Assembly: GCA_029558675.1 (NCBI GenBank)
Contig: JAKQEF010000077.1
Coordinates: forward strand, 1-40,506
DNA: 40,506 nt
Origin: Bacteroidota bacterium
GTDB taxonomy: Bacteria; Bacteroidota; Bacteroidia; Bacteroidales; Tenuifilaceae
Direction of reading: 5' to 3'
Shown piece by piece: positions 28,701-37,892 of the stretch (position 1 is the stretch's first letter; the number at the start of each line of letters is the position of its first letter). Under the pieces are notes generated by a model, which had not been told where the DNA came from, made no database searches, and saw only the letters and a program-made list of their open reading frames with translations. Made by a program: the position numbers and the translations under genes.

Positions 28701-29034
28701 CAACGTCGTTGTAATAGGTTAGCTGCTTGGGAGTTCCACCCTGCGATGGCATGATGTAAACCTGACGCGAACCGCTATACTCGGCCGAGAAGGCTATCCA
28801 CTTCCCATCGGGCGATATTTTGGGAAACAGCTCCAACCCTTTGTGCGAGGTGAGCTGCCGCGCCTCGCCGCCATTAGCATCCACCGTCCAAAGATCGCCG
28901 GCGTAAACAAATACAATTTGATTGCCATTGATGTCGGGATACCGCATCAGCCGGGCATCATCGTATGCCGAAAGCAATAAGGTGAATGCACCGAAGAGCA
29001 TGGTCAATCCCATGTGTTTGATAAATGTTCTCAT
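25795..29034 (-). CDS. Tricorn-like S41 family protease (beta-propeller, PDZ, S41)
   Basis: Repeated WSPDGRW / FSPDSRWIVY propeller motifs; S41 core IDERFNGGGFIPDRM and NQYSSSGGDAFPYFF. Confidence 0.95.
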   Translation of the reverse strand: MRTFIKHMGLTMLFGAFTLLLSAYDDARLMRYPDINGNQIVFVYAGDLWTVDANGGEARQLTSHKGLELFPKISPDGKWIAFSAEYSGSRQVYIMPSQGGTPKQLTYYNDVGVMPPRGGFDNVVLGWTPDSKRVLFRSNRTPYGDRMGNYYLVSIDGGLEEELPIPHGGFADLSPDGKKIVFTYVDREFRTWKRYKGGRASNLWIYDLEKNTSEEITDFKGTDHLPTWYRDKIYFASDRDLWLNIYSYDVKTREVKQITKHNKFDVMWPSGRNGQIVYEVGGQLYKLNLETEQTQRVAVNINYDFANTMPYHKNVKGNINSFAISPGGNRVLFDARGDIFSVPAGEGTTHNLTNMQGVRSVFPQWSPDGRWTAYYSDDTGEYEVYLLENKEYAKPKQITKNSKGWKYPATWSPNSKMLVFFDRSMKLQLLDVESGRITVVDTPTSDEIRSYEFSPDSRWIVYTKNGPNGQGAIWVFNIETGKPRQLTDGTFSDRGPVFSKCGNYIFFISNRDFNLDFSSFEFTYLYNKASRIYALALRKDSPKLFEPKETTESAGKADKKEEPKKDIVVSIDFEGANQRIVAFPLPSQDYWGLQAVEDGAVYFDEGGMQRYNVKEQKNELIMAGIETGKVSADGKKFIYRSRGDYGVTSLAPNQKAGDGKLNLDNLTMRIEPRKEWNQIFVDGWRIFRDFFYVDNLHNVDWNGFRQKYSELLPYLNHRFDLDYIFGEIIAETNTGHSYADWGDFERVQRMETGLLGAKLKGDPANKRYIISKIFPGENWNPERRSPLTEQGIDIAEGEYLIAIEGTDITTDDNPYRFLENRVNVATRITVNSKPTAVGARTYTIRPIASEQELMHLDWVNTRRAMVDKLSGGRIGYIYVPNTAVEGNRELHRGMYAYHHKDALIIDERFNGGGFIPDRMIEMLTRETHALWHRAGLEPMRTPGIAHDGPKAMLINQYSSSGGDAFPYFFRQKKLGTIIGTRTWGGLVGISGNAGLVDGGYISVPRFGIYNSEGQWVVEGVGVYPDIEVIDAPHLLYQGHDPSLEKAVEVLMKQLEENPPKKWPVPADPDRSGWIEVEIK

Positions 29035-29289
29035 GGTTAATTTTTTAGAGTTTATTCTGGGTATAGGGTTTCATCTTATAAAAAATCAAAGGCTAATACT
29101 GGTATTTCGTTGCAATGCTGACTATTTCTCGTTCAGGGGCTACTTCCACTTAAAGGTATTCCCTTTTTGTCCGTGGGGTTTTGTGAACGATAAGCAATAC
29201 ACCACATCAAAATTAAGCATATGGTTTTTAATGAACAACTTTTAATTGGCTGATTGTTCGTTTAAATTGGAAAAAATGGAAAAAAAAGG

Positions 29290-30225
29290 TTAAAGGAAAA
29301 AGACCACAACCCCCGTAATGGCTATTACGGCACCCACCAAATCCCTGGGTTTGAACTTCTCGTGCATAAAGAGAATCGAGAAGGGAATTATCAGCACAGG
29401 GACGATGGAAATTATTGCTGAGGCCACGCCGGTGGTGGTAAATCGCACAGCCCAAAGTGAGGCTGAAACCCCCATAAACGGCCCAAAAAAAGCACCGATG
29501 GCCAGACGACCCATGGCTTTTGAATTCTGCAGGGCTTTGCGTAGATCGCCCCACCTGTTGAACATGGTAAAAATAAGCGAAAAGCCCACAAGCCCTGCCA
29601 CTGCCCTTATTTGAACTGAGGAGAAAACGTTGTAGTCGGCCATGCCGTACTTGCTGAGCACAAGCCCTCCGCCTTGTCCTACGGCTCCGCCAAAAGCCAG
29701 CAGTATCCCCCAGGCCGGGTATGATAATTTTACCTTACGCCTTCCATTGCCGTTGATATCATTGGGGTTGACATCTTCTCTTCGGAGTATCACCACGGCG
29801 ATGCCAAGGAATGTAATCACCATAGCTATGGCTTGTTTTAATGTAACCACCTCGCCCAGCCAGGCCCAACCAAAAATCGCGGCGATGAGCGGAGCCAATG
29901 CCATGATTAGCATGGAAATGCGTGCGCCAACTACCACGTAAGCCTGAAACAAACACAAATCGCCTAAAACGAATCCTACCAATCCCGAAAGCGAGAGCCA
30001 AATCCAGTTGTGAACACTGGCATCGGTGGGGAAGATGACGCCACGAACAATCCATGAGTAGAGGGAGAGGAGGATGAAAGCAACCATTAACCTGAAGATG
30101 TTCACCGAGAGCGAACCAATCTTTTTACCCGCAAACTCGAAAGCTATTGCGCTGAATGTCCAAAAGAATGCCGTTAGCAGGGCAGAAAACTCTCCTTTAT
30201 GAGAGGCAATAAAATCACTGATCAT
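29290..30225 (-). CDS. DMT superfamily (EamA) transporter
   Basis: About ten TM segments in two EamA-like halves; LLTAFFWTFSAIAFEFAGK. Confidence 0.9.
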   Translation of the reverse strand: MISDFIASHKGEFSALLTAFFWTFSAIAFEFAGKKIGSLSVNIFRLMVAFILLSLYSWIVRGVIFPTDASVHNWIWLSLSGLVGFVLGDLCLFQAYVVVGARISMLIMALAPLIAAIFGWAWLGEVVTLKQAIAMVITFLGIAVVILRREDVNPNDINGNGRRKVKLSYPAWGILLAFGGAVGQGGGLVLSKYGMADYNVFSSVQIRAVAGLVGFSLIFTMFNRWGDLRKALQNSKAMGRLAIGAFFGPFMGVSASLWAVRFTTTGVASAIISIVPVLIIPFSILFMHEKFKPRDLVGAVIAITGVVVFFL

Positions 30226-30280
30226 AGGAAAAACATCAAAAGCATAAGTTTTGCTTTTGATGCCAACGCCATGGAATGGT

Positions 30281-31204
30281 TTAACTGTTAATCAACTTCC
30301 ACAATGCGCCCTCTTTCAACGAGTACGATGATTGCATCATACTTTTTATCCCAAAATTTTTTATAAGAAAATGGGTGAAAATTGATGCCGATACAATGAA
30401 CTCAACCCTAACGGGTTCCATGCCCGGAATGGCATAGCGTTGCTTTGTGGTAGTGGTAATCAGGTAGTTGTGCAATTTAATATATTCATCAATGGGGATG
30501 TTTGCACTGAGTGCCGAGCTTTCTTCCATGGCCCTGCTTGCGGTGAGAACGCTTCGATAGGTATCGAACGACCCCGAACTACCTATGATTGCTGTTGGTT
30601 TGTACCCGGCCACGGAGTCAATCAAATCCGAAAGTTCGTTCTCGATGTGGCGTTCAATCTGCACAACTTCGGAGGGTTCGATGGGGTCGGAGGGATTGAA
30701 CATATGCACAAGGCGTGCAACGCCAAGGTTGTAGCTGCGTTTCCACAGCAGTTGTTGGCTGTTGCCAATGACAATCTCGTTGCTGCCGCCGCCAATATCG
30801 ACCATCAGAACGTTCTGCTCGTTAAGAGGTGCTGCCAGCCGAATGCCAAAGTAGATTAGCTCTGCCTCTTCATCACCCGTGATAATTTTTGCGTCAATGC
30901 CGAAAAGACTTTTAACCTCGCTCACAAACGCATCCCCGTTGGAGGCACTGCGAATGGCCGATGTGGCAAAAGCAAAAACCTCATGGCATCCATGTAGCAG
31001 TGCGGTTCGCATGTGTTCGCCAATGGCTTCCATGCCACGGCCAAACGCCTCAGGCGTAATAACACCTTGGGTAATTCCTCCATCGCCCAGCTTAACAGGG
31101 AGTTTTTCACTATGGGTTATTTGAAAAGTTCCGACGTCGTTAACGGCGGCAACCACAAGGTGGAAAATATTTGTACCCAAGTCGATAACTGCTACTCTTC
31201 GCAT
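30281..31204 (-). CDS. Ppx/GppA family phosphatase
   Basis: VAVIDLGTNIFHLVV, VLMVDIGGGSNEIVI, AIIGSSGSFDTY. Confidence 0.92.
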   Translation of the reverse strand: MRRVAVIDLGTNIFHLVVAAVNDVGTFQITHSEKLPVKLGDGGITQGVITPEAFGRGMEAIGEHMRTALLHGCHEVFAFATSAIRSASNGDAFVSEVKSLFGIDAKIITGDEEAELIYFGIRLAAPLNEQNVLMVDIGGGSNEIVIGNSQQLLWKRSYNLGVARLVHMFNPSDPIEPSEVVQIERHIENELSDLIDSVAGYKPTAIIGSSGSFDTYRSVLTASRAMEESSALSANIPIDEYIKLHNYLITTTTKQRYAIPGMEPVRVEFIVSASIFTHFLIKNFGIKSMMQSSYSLKEGALWKLINS

Positions 31205-31213
31205 TTTACAATA

Positions 31214-31891
31214 TCACTTTTTCCCACGGACGGGGTTATCAATATCCTTCAATTCCCACTCCTCCAAAAACCGATTTAAGAACTCCCACAGGAACTCGTG
31301 ACGGCTTGCGGCCAACGCTTTTGCGGTGTCGGTATTAAGGCGGTCTTTCAGCAAAATCAATTTCTCGTAGAAATGGTTAATGGTGCTGCCTGTGGCACTT
31401 TTATACTCATCGAATGATTTATGCAGATTGGGCTTCTCCTGGGGAATATGCATTTCTCTGCTGTTGGCACCGCCATAGGCAAATGCCCTTGCAATGCCAA
31501 TGGCCCCAATGGCATCGAGCCTGTCGGCATCCTGCACCACGCATGCTTCCGGCGATGACGGTGTTGTATCCACCCCAGCACCCCTGAACGAAACCTCCTC
31601 AATTACACGGATTACCCTTTGGGCGGTTTGGTTGTCAACATTCAGCTCTTGGAGGGCTTCACGGGCATTGGCAAGGCTATTATTGTGCACACCGATAATC
31701 TTGTAGTCGTCCATGTCGTGAAACAGCGCTGCCAGCTCTACGGTTGGCATATCTGCACCCTCGTGCAGGGCTATGTATCTAGCCAGTCGCCAAACACGGT
31801 ACACATGCCACCAGTCGTGTCCGGTGGTGTCGGATGAGTGGTACGCTTTTGCCAGGTTGACAGCCTTTTCGACGATGGGATTGATACTCAC
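31214..31891 (-). CDS. HD domain phosphohydrolase
   Basis: TTGHDWWHVYRVWRLA, LAALFHDMDDYK, VQDADRLDAIGAIGIARAFAYGG. Confidence 0.92.
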   Translation of the reverse strand: MSINPIVEKAVNLAKAYHSSDTTGHDWWHVYRVWRLARYIALHEGADMPTVELAALFHDMDDYKIIGVHNNSLANAREALQELNVDNQTAQRVIRVIEEVSFRGAGVDTTPSSPEACVVQDADRLDAIGAIGIARAFAYGGANSREMHIPQEKPNLHKSFDEYKSATGSTINHFYEKLILLKDRLNTDTAKALAASRHEFLWEFLNRFLEEWELKDIDNPVRGKK

Positions 31892-31895
31892 GGTG

Positions 31896-32630
31896 CTACT
31901 CTTCTTTAAAAATCAGCCCCACAATGGAAATCAGGATATACAGTATTATTATCGGGGTCAGCGAGGCCCTGCCAAGGATAAAAATGAAGAGTAGCGATAG
32001 TACCATGAGCAGGTGTTGTCGCCACATCTGCTTAATGTTGAGCGATTTGACCTTGAGGGAGAACATGGGAATGGGTGCAACCAGCAGGGCCGATAGCACC
32101 AACGACAACGCAATGATGGCTGTGGGCGAAGAGGTAAAGATTTGGAACCACCTTGCGAAGGGGCTGTCCAAACCGAGGATTAGCCCAACGATGAATATGG
32201 CATTGGCCGGGGTGGGAAGCCCGATGAACGACACGGTTTGCCGTGTATCGATATTGAATTTTGCCAATCGGAGAGCCGAAAAAATGGCCACGGCAAAGGG
32301 AATAACCAGCAGGGTGTGACCGGCGGTTAATCCCTCAGTATCAGGAATATTCAGCGAACCCTTGAGCAGATGGAATAGCAACACTGATGGGGCTACCCCA
32401 AAGCTAACCAAATCTGCAAGCGAGTCCAACTCCTTGCCCAGGGGTGAGTACGCCTTGAGCAAACGTGCCGTAAACCCGTCAAAGTAGTCGAAGATGGCCG
32501 CCAGCAGTATGAGGTACCCGGCCAGAAGCAGGTTGCCCTCAAAAGCCGATACTATTGATAAGCAGCCGGCCAGCAGGTTGGCCAGGGTGATAATGTTGGG
32601 GGTGTGCTTAATGGGATTGGGAGTGGTCAT
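31896..32630 (-). CDS. pssA: CDP-diacylglycerol-serine O-phosphatidyltransferase
   Basis: CDP-alcohol phosphotransferase motif DYFDGFTARLLKAYSPLGKELDSLADLVSFGVAP. Confidence 0.93.
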   Translation of the reverse strand: MTTPNPIKHTPNIITLANLLAGCLSIVSAFEGNLLLAGYLILLAAIFDYFDGFTARLLKAYSPLGKELDSLADLVSFGVAPSVLLFHLLKGSLNIPDTEGLTAGHTLLVIPFAVAIFSALRLAKFNIDTRQTVSFIGLPTPANAIFIVGLILGLDSPFARWFQIFTSSPTAIIALSLVLSALLVAPIPMFSLKVKSLNIKQMWRQHLLMVLSLLFIFILGRASLTPIIILYILISIVGLIFKEE

Positions 32631-32712
32631 ATTTTTTGGCTTGGTGCAATATTTTTGGCAAAAGTAAGTTATTTGAGCGTAAAACCCTGTGGAAAGTAAA
32701 GCTAAATTGGTT

Positions 32713-32720
32713 TACGTTTG
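32713..32720 (+). promoter_or_regulatory. Bacteroidota -7 box (TACGTTTG) upstream of the PorV/PorQ gene
   Basis: TAnnTTTG 45 nt before the ATG at 32766; no clear -33 partner. Confidence 0.4.
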
Positions 32721-32765
32721 TTTCTAAAGCAATAGTGGGTTTTCGCCTTTGAATAATCAGAAACC

Positions 32766-33842
32766 ATGAGGAAAGTTGCCCTGATTTTTTGTTTTTCTCT
32801 TTTTCAACTCTTTGCCTATGCGCAAACGGCAAAGTATAGCAACGATTTTTTGAATATCGGTGTAGGTGCCCGTTGGCTTGCCATGGGCAATACCGGGGTA
32901 GCTGCATGTTCAGGGCTTGAGGCAGCATACTGGAACCCTGCAGGGCTTGCAGGAATGTCCAGAAAGTACGAAGTGGGAGGGATGCATGCCAACTACTTTG
33001 CCGGAATGGCGGGGTACAACCATCTGGGCTTTGCCCATCGCCCCGACACCCTGTCGGCTTTGGCCGTCAACATAATACGCTTTGGCGTTGATGACATTCC
33101 CAACACCATCGACCTGATGGATGCCGATGGCAATTTCAACTACGACAGGCTCAAGCTGTTCTCCGTGGCCGATTACGCATTCCTGCTATCCTATGCACGC
33201 AGGTTGCCCGTAGAAGGGCTCTCTGTTGGCGGTAACGCCAAGATTATCTACCGCAACGTGGGCAAATTTGCCAATGCCTGGGGGTTTGGTATTGATGCTG
33301 CCGCCACCTACAGGCTGAACGACTGGTTGTTTGGTGCAAACATTCGTGATATCACCACTACTCTCAACATATGGAGTTTCAACAATGATGAGCTGGAGAT
33401 AACCGTTGGCGACAGCACGTTCAACAGGGCTCCCGACAATAGCCTTGAGGTAACCCTTCCGCAGATGTCGGTAGGAGTTGCGCGAACATTCAGCCTTTCC
33501 GATGAGGTTACGCTCATGGCCGAGTTCAACGGGGTTTTCTACTTCGATGGGAAGCGCAATACCCCCATTGCATCCAAATTTGCCGGCATCGAACCCCGAT
33601 TGGGCATTGAACTGGGGTACAAGAACCTGATTTTCATCAGGGGAGGTCTTAATAATCTTCAGAGAATTAGGGAGTTCGATGATAAAAAGGCTCTTATCAT
33701 TCAGCCCAATATCGGCCTTGGTATCCAATTCAAGGGTATTGCCGTAGATTACGCACTGACCAATGCAGGGAGTGGGGGATTCTCCCGCTATTCCAATGTT
33801 TTCAGCTTCAAATGGGCTTTTAATGGCATAGGCAAGGAGTAG
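32766..33842 (+). CDS. PorV/PorQ family outer-membrane protein (T9SS-related)
   Basis: Signal peptide; DFLNIGVGARWLAMGNTGVAACSGLEAAYWNPAGLAGM is the PorV/PorQ N-terminal signature. Confidence 0.88.
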   Translation: MRKVALIFCFSLFQLFAYAQTAKYSNDFLNIGVGARWLAMGNTGVAACSGLEAAYWNPAGLAGMSRKYEVGGMHANYFAGMAGYNHLGFAHRPDTLSALAVNIIRFGVDDIPNTIDLMDADGNFNYDRLKLFSVADYAFLLSYARRLPVEGLSVGGNAKIIYRNVGKFANAWGFGIDAAATYRLNDWLFGANIRDITTTLNIWSFNNDELEITVGDSTFNRAPDNSLEVTLPQMSVGVARTFSLSDEVTLMAEFNGVFYFDGKRNTPIASKFAGIEPRLGIELGYKNLIFIRGGLNNLQRIREFDDKKALIIQPNIGLGIQFKGIAVDYALTNAGSGGFSRYSNVFSFKWAFNGIGKE

Positions 33843-33975
33843 CTTTTCCATTGTTTTTCTGTTGGCATGGGATATGCATTTACCTTAAAGAATGCTAAAT
33901 GTAACCTCTTGTTTTTTCCCTTTTATTGCCTATTTTCGCTCCCGAAAATCGGTATAAACCTTTATAACTCATACT

Positions 33976-34662
33976 ATGTCAACAGCAACGATAGACCTTA
34001 AAAAGGAGCACAGCGCAACTTTGGCAACTCCCCGATACAAGTATAGCGCAATGGCCAAACTTTTCTTCTTTGGGATGGATTTAGTGGCGGGGAAAAAAGA
34101 CAATCTGCCCAAGGCCAAGCTGCTGGAAATCCTAGCCAGCATACCGTACAGGGTATGGGAAATCCGCCATTACCTGAAATTAACCCAAAGGTTTAGGAAT
34201 TTGGAGAGGGTAAAGGAGTATCAGCATGTCATCCACTGGGGGCGCGAGGCGCAAGACAACGAGTATATGCACCTCTTGGTCATTCACGAGAAGATGAAGG
34301 AGGATGGCATCAGGGATAAGTGGTACCTGAATCCGGTGGCTGCCTTTTTCGTTGTTTTCACCTACATTGTCATTTCGAGGCTTTTGGCTTGTATAAGCCA
34401 AAAAAGGGCTTTCCTCTTCAATGCCGAGTTCGAGAACCATGCCGAGTTGGTGTATGCCAAGCTGGTGAACGATAACCCTCAGTGGGAGGAGCAGAAAGTG
34501 ACCAATCCGCTGGTAAAACAGTATGCCGACGTGGATAGCTGGGCCGATGTATTCAGGCGGATAAGCCTGGATGAAAGGGACCATATGAACCACAGCTTTG
34601 TGTTCTGCGGTAAGCCTGAACTGGTGATGAAATACCAGGGAATGCCCGAAAGTTACCACTAA
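33976..34662 (+). CDS. Alternative-oxidase-like di-iron carboxylate protein
   Basis: AOX-like pattern HWGREAQDNEYMHLLVI (ExxH), FNAEFENHAELVYAKLV, ISLDERDHMNHSF (ExxH). Confidence 0.75.
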   Translation: MSTATIDLKKEHSATLATPRYKYSAMAKLFFFGMDLVAGKKDNLPKAKLLEILASIPYRVWEIRHYLKLTQRFRNLERVKEYQHVIHWGREAQDNEYMHLLVIHEKMKEDGIRDKWYLNPVAAFFVVFTYIVISRLLACISQKRAFLFNAEFENHAELVYAKLVNDNPQWEEQKVTNPLVKQYADVDSWADVFRRISLDERDHMNHSFVFCGKPELVMKYQGMPESYH

Positions 34663-34717
34663 CGCTTTCCGGCGAAAAGAGCAAAAAAGTGTGAAAGATA
34701 GTTCTCGGAAAAATCCT

Positions 34718-35632
34718 TTACCGATAGATGTAAAAGAAACCCTTGGCAGAGTTATACTTTCCGTCTAAATCGTCGAGGATGAAATAGTAAATGCCCTCGG
34801 GTAAATCCTTTCCGTAGTAATTTTTCCCATCCCATTTCACCACATTGGCCTCGTGCTGGTAAACCAGCTGTCCCGACCGGGTGAAGACCTTAAACGAAAG
34901 GCGGCTTGTACCGCTGGTTACAACCTCGAAATAGTCGTTTATGCTATCGCCATTGGGCGTGATGACATTGGGAATGTTTTCGAAATTGAGCTTATCGGAT
35001 CCGAAAGTAGGCTCAACGGTAATGGTATCGGAGTACTCGGACGTATTTGCCACATTGTTAATGTGGTGCACCTTAAGGGCAACAAGATACTTGCCACCAT
35101 CGCTAAAGGTATGGTAAACGTTGGGGTAATCGAAATAGGCAGCATTTCCAAAAGAGTAATTGCTGGGGGTGAAACCGTTGAATGTCCACTCGAATCGCAT
35201 GTTCCCCAACAGTGAAGTGTCGTTTTTTTCAATCATAAACGCACTGCGAATAATCCTTTTTAGCGATGCCAGATTTCCCAATACATTTTCAGGGAAAACC
35301 ACGAAATATGCCGGATTGACCTGAATCTCGACCTCCTGTGAAACCGTTTCGCCGTTGAGTGTGTAGCTGTGGGTAACAGTGAAAAGCGAAGTAAGGGATA
35401 TGTCGTATTCAAAGGTGGGATTTTCAGAGGATGAAGTGGCACCACCCTGACCGAAATTCCACGAGTGTCCTGTGGCTGCTGCCGGGGCAAGTGATGTGAA
35501 TGCCACCACCGACTTGCCTTGCGGGTTGTCGGTTTCCAAAAACCTGTACGAAAAAATTTGTTCATCCTGGCCCGTAGCAAGTCCGCTAATCAACGTCAGG
35601 CAAAGAATAAGGGGAGCAAAATATTTGAACAT
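34718..35632 (-). CDS. PKD-like protein with gliding-motility-type C-terminal (T9SS type B) sorting domain
   Basis: Signal peptide; C-terminal NVITPNGDSINDYFEV...FTRSGQLVYQ...WDGKNYYGKDLPEGIYYFIL. Confidence 0.9.
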   Translation of the reverse strand: MFKYFAPLILCLTLISGLATGQDEQIFSYRFLETDNPQGKSVVAFTSLAPAAATGHSWNFGQGGATSSSENPTFEYDISLTSLFTVTHSYTLNGETVSQEVEIQVNPAYFVVFPENVLGNLASLKRIIRSAFMIEKNDTSLLGNMRFEWTFNGFTPSNYSFGNAAYFDYPNVYHTFSDGGKYLVALKVHHINNVANTSEYSDTITVEPTFGSDKLNFENIPNVITPNGDSINDYFEVVTSGTSRLSFKVFTRSGQLVYQHEANVVKWDGKNYYGKDLPEGIYYFILDDLDGKYNSAKGFFYIYR

Positions 35633-35681
35633 GGTAATATTCTTTCGGTGTGTAAATATAGTAATTGCATAGTAAACTCAG

Positions 35682-36785
35682 CTATATTTTCTGGGTTAAT
35701 TTCTGCACCACCCTGAAATTATTCAAAAACTCCTTGGCAAATACCCTGATGATAGTATAGCCCGGAATGGCCAAAAGCATGCCCAATACTCCTCCAAGGC
35801 TGCCCGCAATGAGCAGCACAATGAATATTTCCAATGGGTGTGCATACACGCTGTTGGAAAAAATGAAGGGTTGGAAAAAAAAGTCATCAATGAGCTTAAC
35901 GATGATAAATACGATGCCCATGTAAATCATAAGCGGGATTATTCCTGTGGAAAAATCAAGATTCAGGTTGGTGGCAACGCCTATAACAATGCCCAGCAGG
36001 GCACCAATAATTGGCCCAACGTAGGGAATTACGTTAAGTATACCGCAGAACAGCCCTATGACCAGAGCCGTTTGGAATGATATCCCCACAATCATAAACC
36101 CAATGGTATCTAAAATCATTATGGCTGTGCTCTGAAAAACTATTCCTATAAAGTACCTGCGAAGGAGTTTGTTGATGCTGGTCAGAGCCCGCTTAATGTT
36201 CTGCTCATACTTCTCCGGAAACAGCATGGTTACACCCTCAAAAAACAGCCCCTCATCCTTCATGAAAAAGAAGGTGATGAAAGAGATGGAAAATGCTGCA
36301 ATCACCACATTGCCAATGAGATTAGCGGTGGAACTGAAGATGCGGGTAACAATTTCAACATTAATTACTGAGGAGATTCGTTCAACAAAAAAATCGTGGA
36401 AAGAAAAATCCTGAACCGAAGCGGGGAGATAGTTCTGGATAAACCTGTCAATTCTGTCAATGGGATCTTTAAAGTTCTCAATCAAATTCGGAACGTTCAC
36501 GGTATTCAACTCGTTGATTTGGCTGATAACCAATGGTATCATTACCCTGAAAAAGAGAAGGAATAGTGCCCAAAGAACGATGAGTGCGGCTGCAGCAGCC
36601 AACGACCTTGGCAAATGCCATTGCCTTACTTTTATGCGGATTAACAGGTCAACAATGGGCTTTCCGATAAGCGACAGAACGGCCGATACCAGGATGAACG
36701 CCACAATATTGATGAAATACCACAGGAGGAAGACCACAATGGCCAATCCTGTTGCTATGATGATATATCGGGCAAGTTTATTCAC
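35682..36785 (-). CDS. AI-2E family transporter / permease
   Basis: Multiple TM helices; IPYVGPIIGALLGIVIG, AHPLEIFIVLLIAGSLGGVLGMLLAIP. Confidence 0.92.
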   Translation of the reverse strand: MNKLARYIIIATGLAIVVFLLWYFINIVAFILVSAVLSLIGKPIVDLLIRIKVRQWHLPRSLAAAAALIVLWALFLLFFRVMIPLVISQINELNTVNVPNLIENFKDPIDRIDRFIQNYLPASVQDFSFHDFFVERISSVINVEIVTRIFSSTANLIGNVVIAAFSISFITFFFMKDEGLFFEGVTMLFPEKYEQNIKRALTSINKLLRRYFIGIVFQSTAIMILDTIGFMIVGISFQTALVIGLFCGILNVIPYVGPIIGALLGIVIGVATNLNLDFSTGIIPLMIYMGIVFIIVKLIDDFFFQPFIFSNSVYAHPLEIFIVLLIAGSLGGVLGMLLAIPGYTIIRVFAKEFLNNFRVVQKLTQKI

Positions 36786-37009
36786 GGTGCTCTAATAGTT
36801 TTGAAAAAATGGTAAACCTCATAGTCATTGCCATTTGGCAAAAGAAATCCGCATTATTCTCATCAAACCTACATCAATAATACGAAATATCAAAATGATG
36901 TTTTCGCTAAACGACCATCTGCATGTAAAATTAGGCAAAAGTAATCATTGATTATCCATTTTTAAACTTATTTATTGCCCTGAATGATAAAATGCCACCG
37001 GTTTGTCCA

Positions 37010-37041
37010 TTTGTTTTTTTTCTCTTAATAGATTAGCTTTG
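37010..37041 (+). promoter_or_regulatory. Bacteroidota-type promoter upstream of the DUF4290-murA genes
   Basis: TTTG (37010-37013), 20-nt spacer, TAGCTTTG (37034-37041, TAnnTTTG). Confidence 0.65.
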
Positions 37042-37286
37042 CGGAGTGAAATCGGAAATACTTTTTCTGTTTAACAAGAGAAAGCCCATTACACAAGTAC
37101 GATTATTGTTCACGGATAGGCCATTGAGGATAAAGGTTGGAGTTAGCGGCATAAAAAACATAATCCTGACATACTTCCCTTGTTGGAGCCATTTTTTCTT
37201 GTCCGATAAGCAGGTTGCAATGGCATAATCGTTTGTTAGTATTTATTTTTTAACTACTTTTCACAGGCAAAACCACACATCAAATT

Positions 37287-37880
37287 ATGGATTACAATAC
37301 CCAGCGCAAGCAACTTAAACTTCCCGAATACGGAAGGAACATTCAGCAAATGGTCAACCAGCTGCGGAGCGTGGAGGATCGTGAAGAACGGAATAAAATG
37401 GCCAAGGCCATTATTTTCGTCATGGGAAATATGAACCCTCACCTGCGCGATATCAACGATTTTAAGCATAAACTCTGGGATCACCTGCATATCATGTCCG
37501 ATTTTGAATTGGATATCGATTCGCCTTACCCAAAGCCCGATATCAACACCATCTACGAAAAGCCCAAAATCGTGCCGTATCCCACCAATCCCATTAGGTT
37601 CAAGCACTATGGCCGATCCATTGAAATGATGATTGCCAAAGCTATCGAGATGGAGGAGGACGATCAAAAGAATGCGCTTACTGAGCTCATTGCCAACCAC
37701 ATGAAAAAGTCGTTCTTAATATGGAACAAAGATTCCGTATCCGACGAGGATATTATCCGTGATATGACAGAGCTGAGCAACGGCAAGTTGACCCTTGCTC
37801 CCGACTTTAAGCTTAACGAGATCAGGGAAATGACGCCTCACAAGAGCAAGAAGAAATTTTCGCAAAGGAAAAATAAATAA
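37287..37880 (+). CDS. DUF4290 domain-containing protein
   Basis: YNTQRKQLKLPEYGRNIQQMVNQLRSVEDREERNKMAKAIIFVMGNMNPHLRD; directly upstream of murA. Confidence 0.88.
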   Translation: MDYNTQRKQLKLPEYGRNIQQMVNQLRSVEDREERNKMAKAIIFVMGNMNPHLRDINDFKHKLWDHLHIMSDFELDIDSPYPKPDINTIYEKPKIVPYPTNPIRFKHYGRSIEMMIAKAIEMEEDDQKNALTELIANHMKKSFLIWNKDSVSDEDIIRDMTELSNGKLTLAPDFKLNEIREMTPHKSKKKFSQRKNK

Positions 37881-37892
37881 AATCCCCCTACC

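Noticed and set aside
33186-33851. 221-aa minus-strand ORF opposite the PorV/PorQ gene
   Set aside because: Fully antisense to a well-supported gene; no recognisable domain.
34180-34659. 159-aa ORF antisense to the AOX-like gene
   Set aside because: Complementary-strand artefact; the sense frame carries all di-iron motifs.
37046-37228. 60-aa ORF as a real small gene
   Set aside because: Its start lies at or before the predicted transcription start; leader or sRNA is a simpler reading, though leaderless translation is not excluded.
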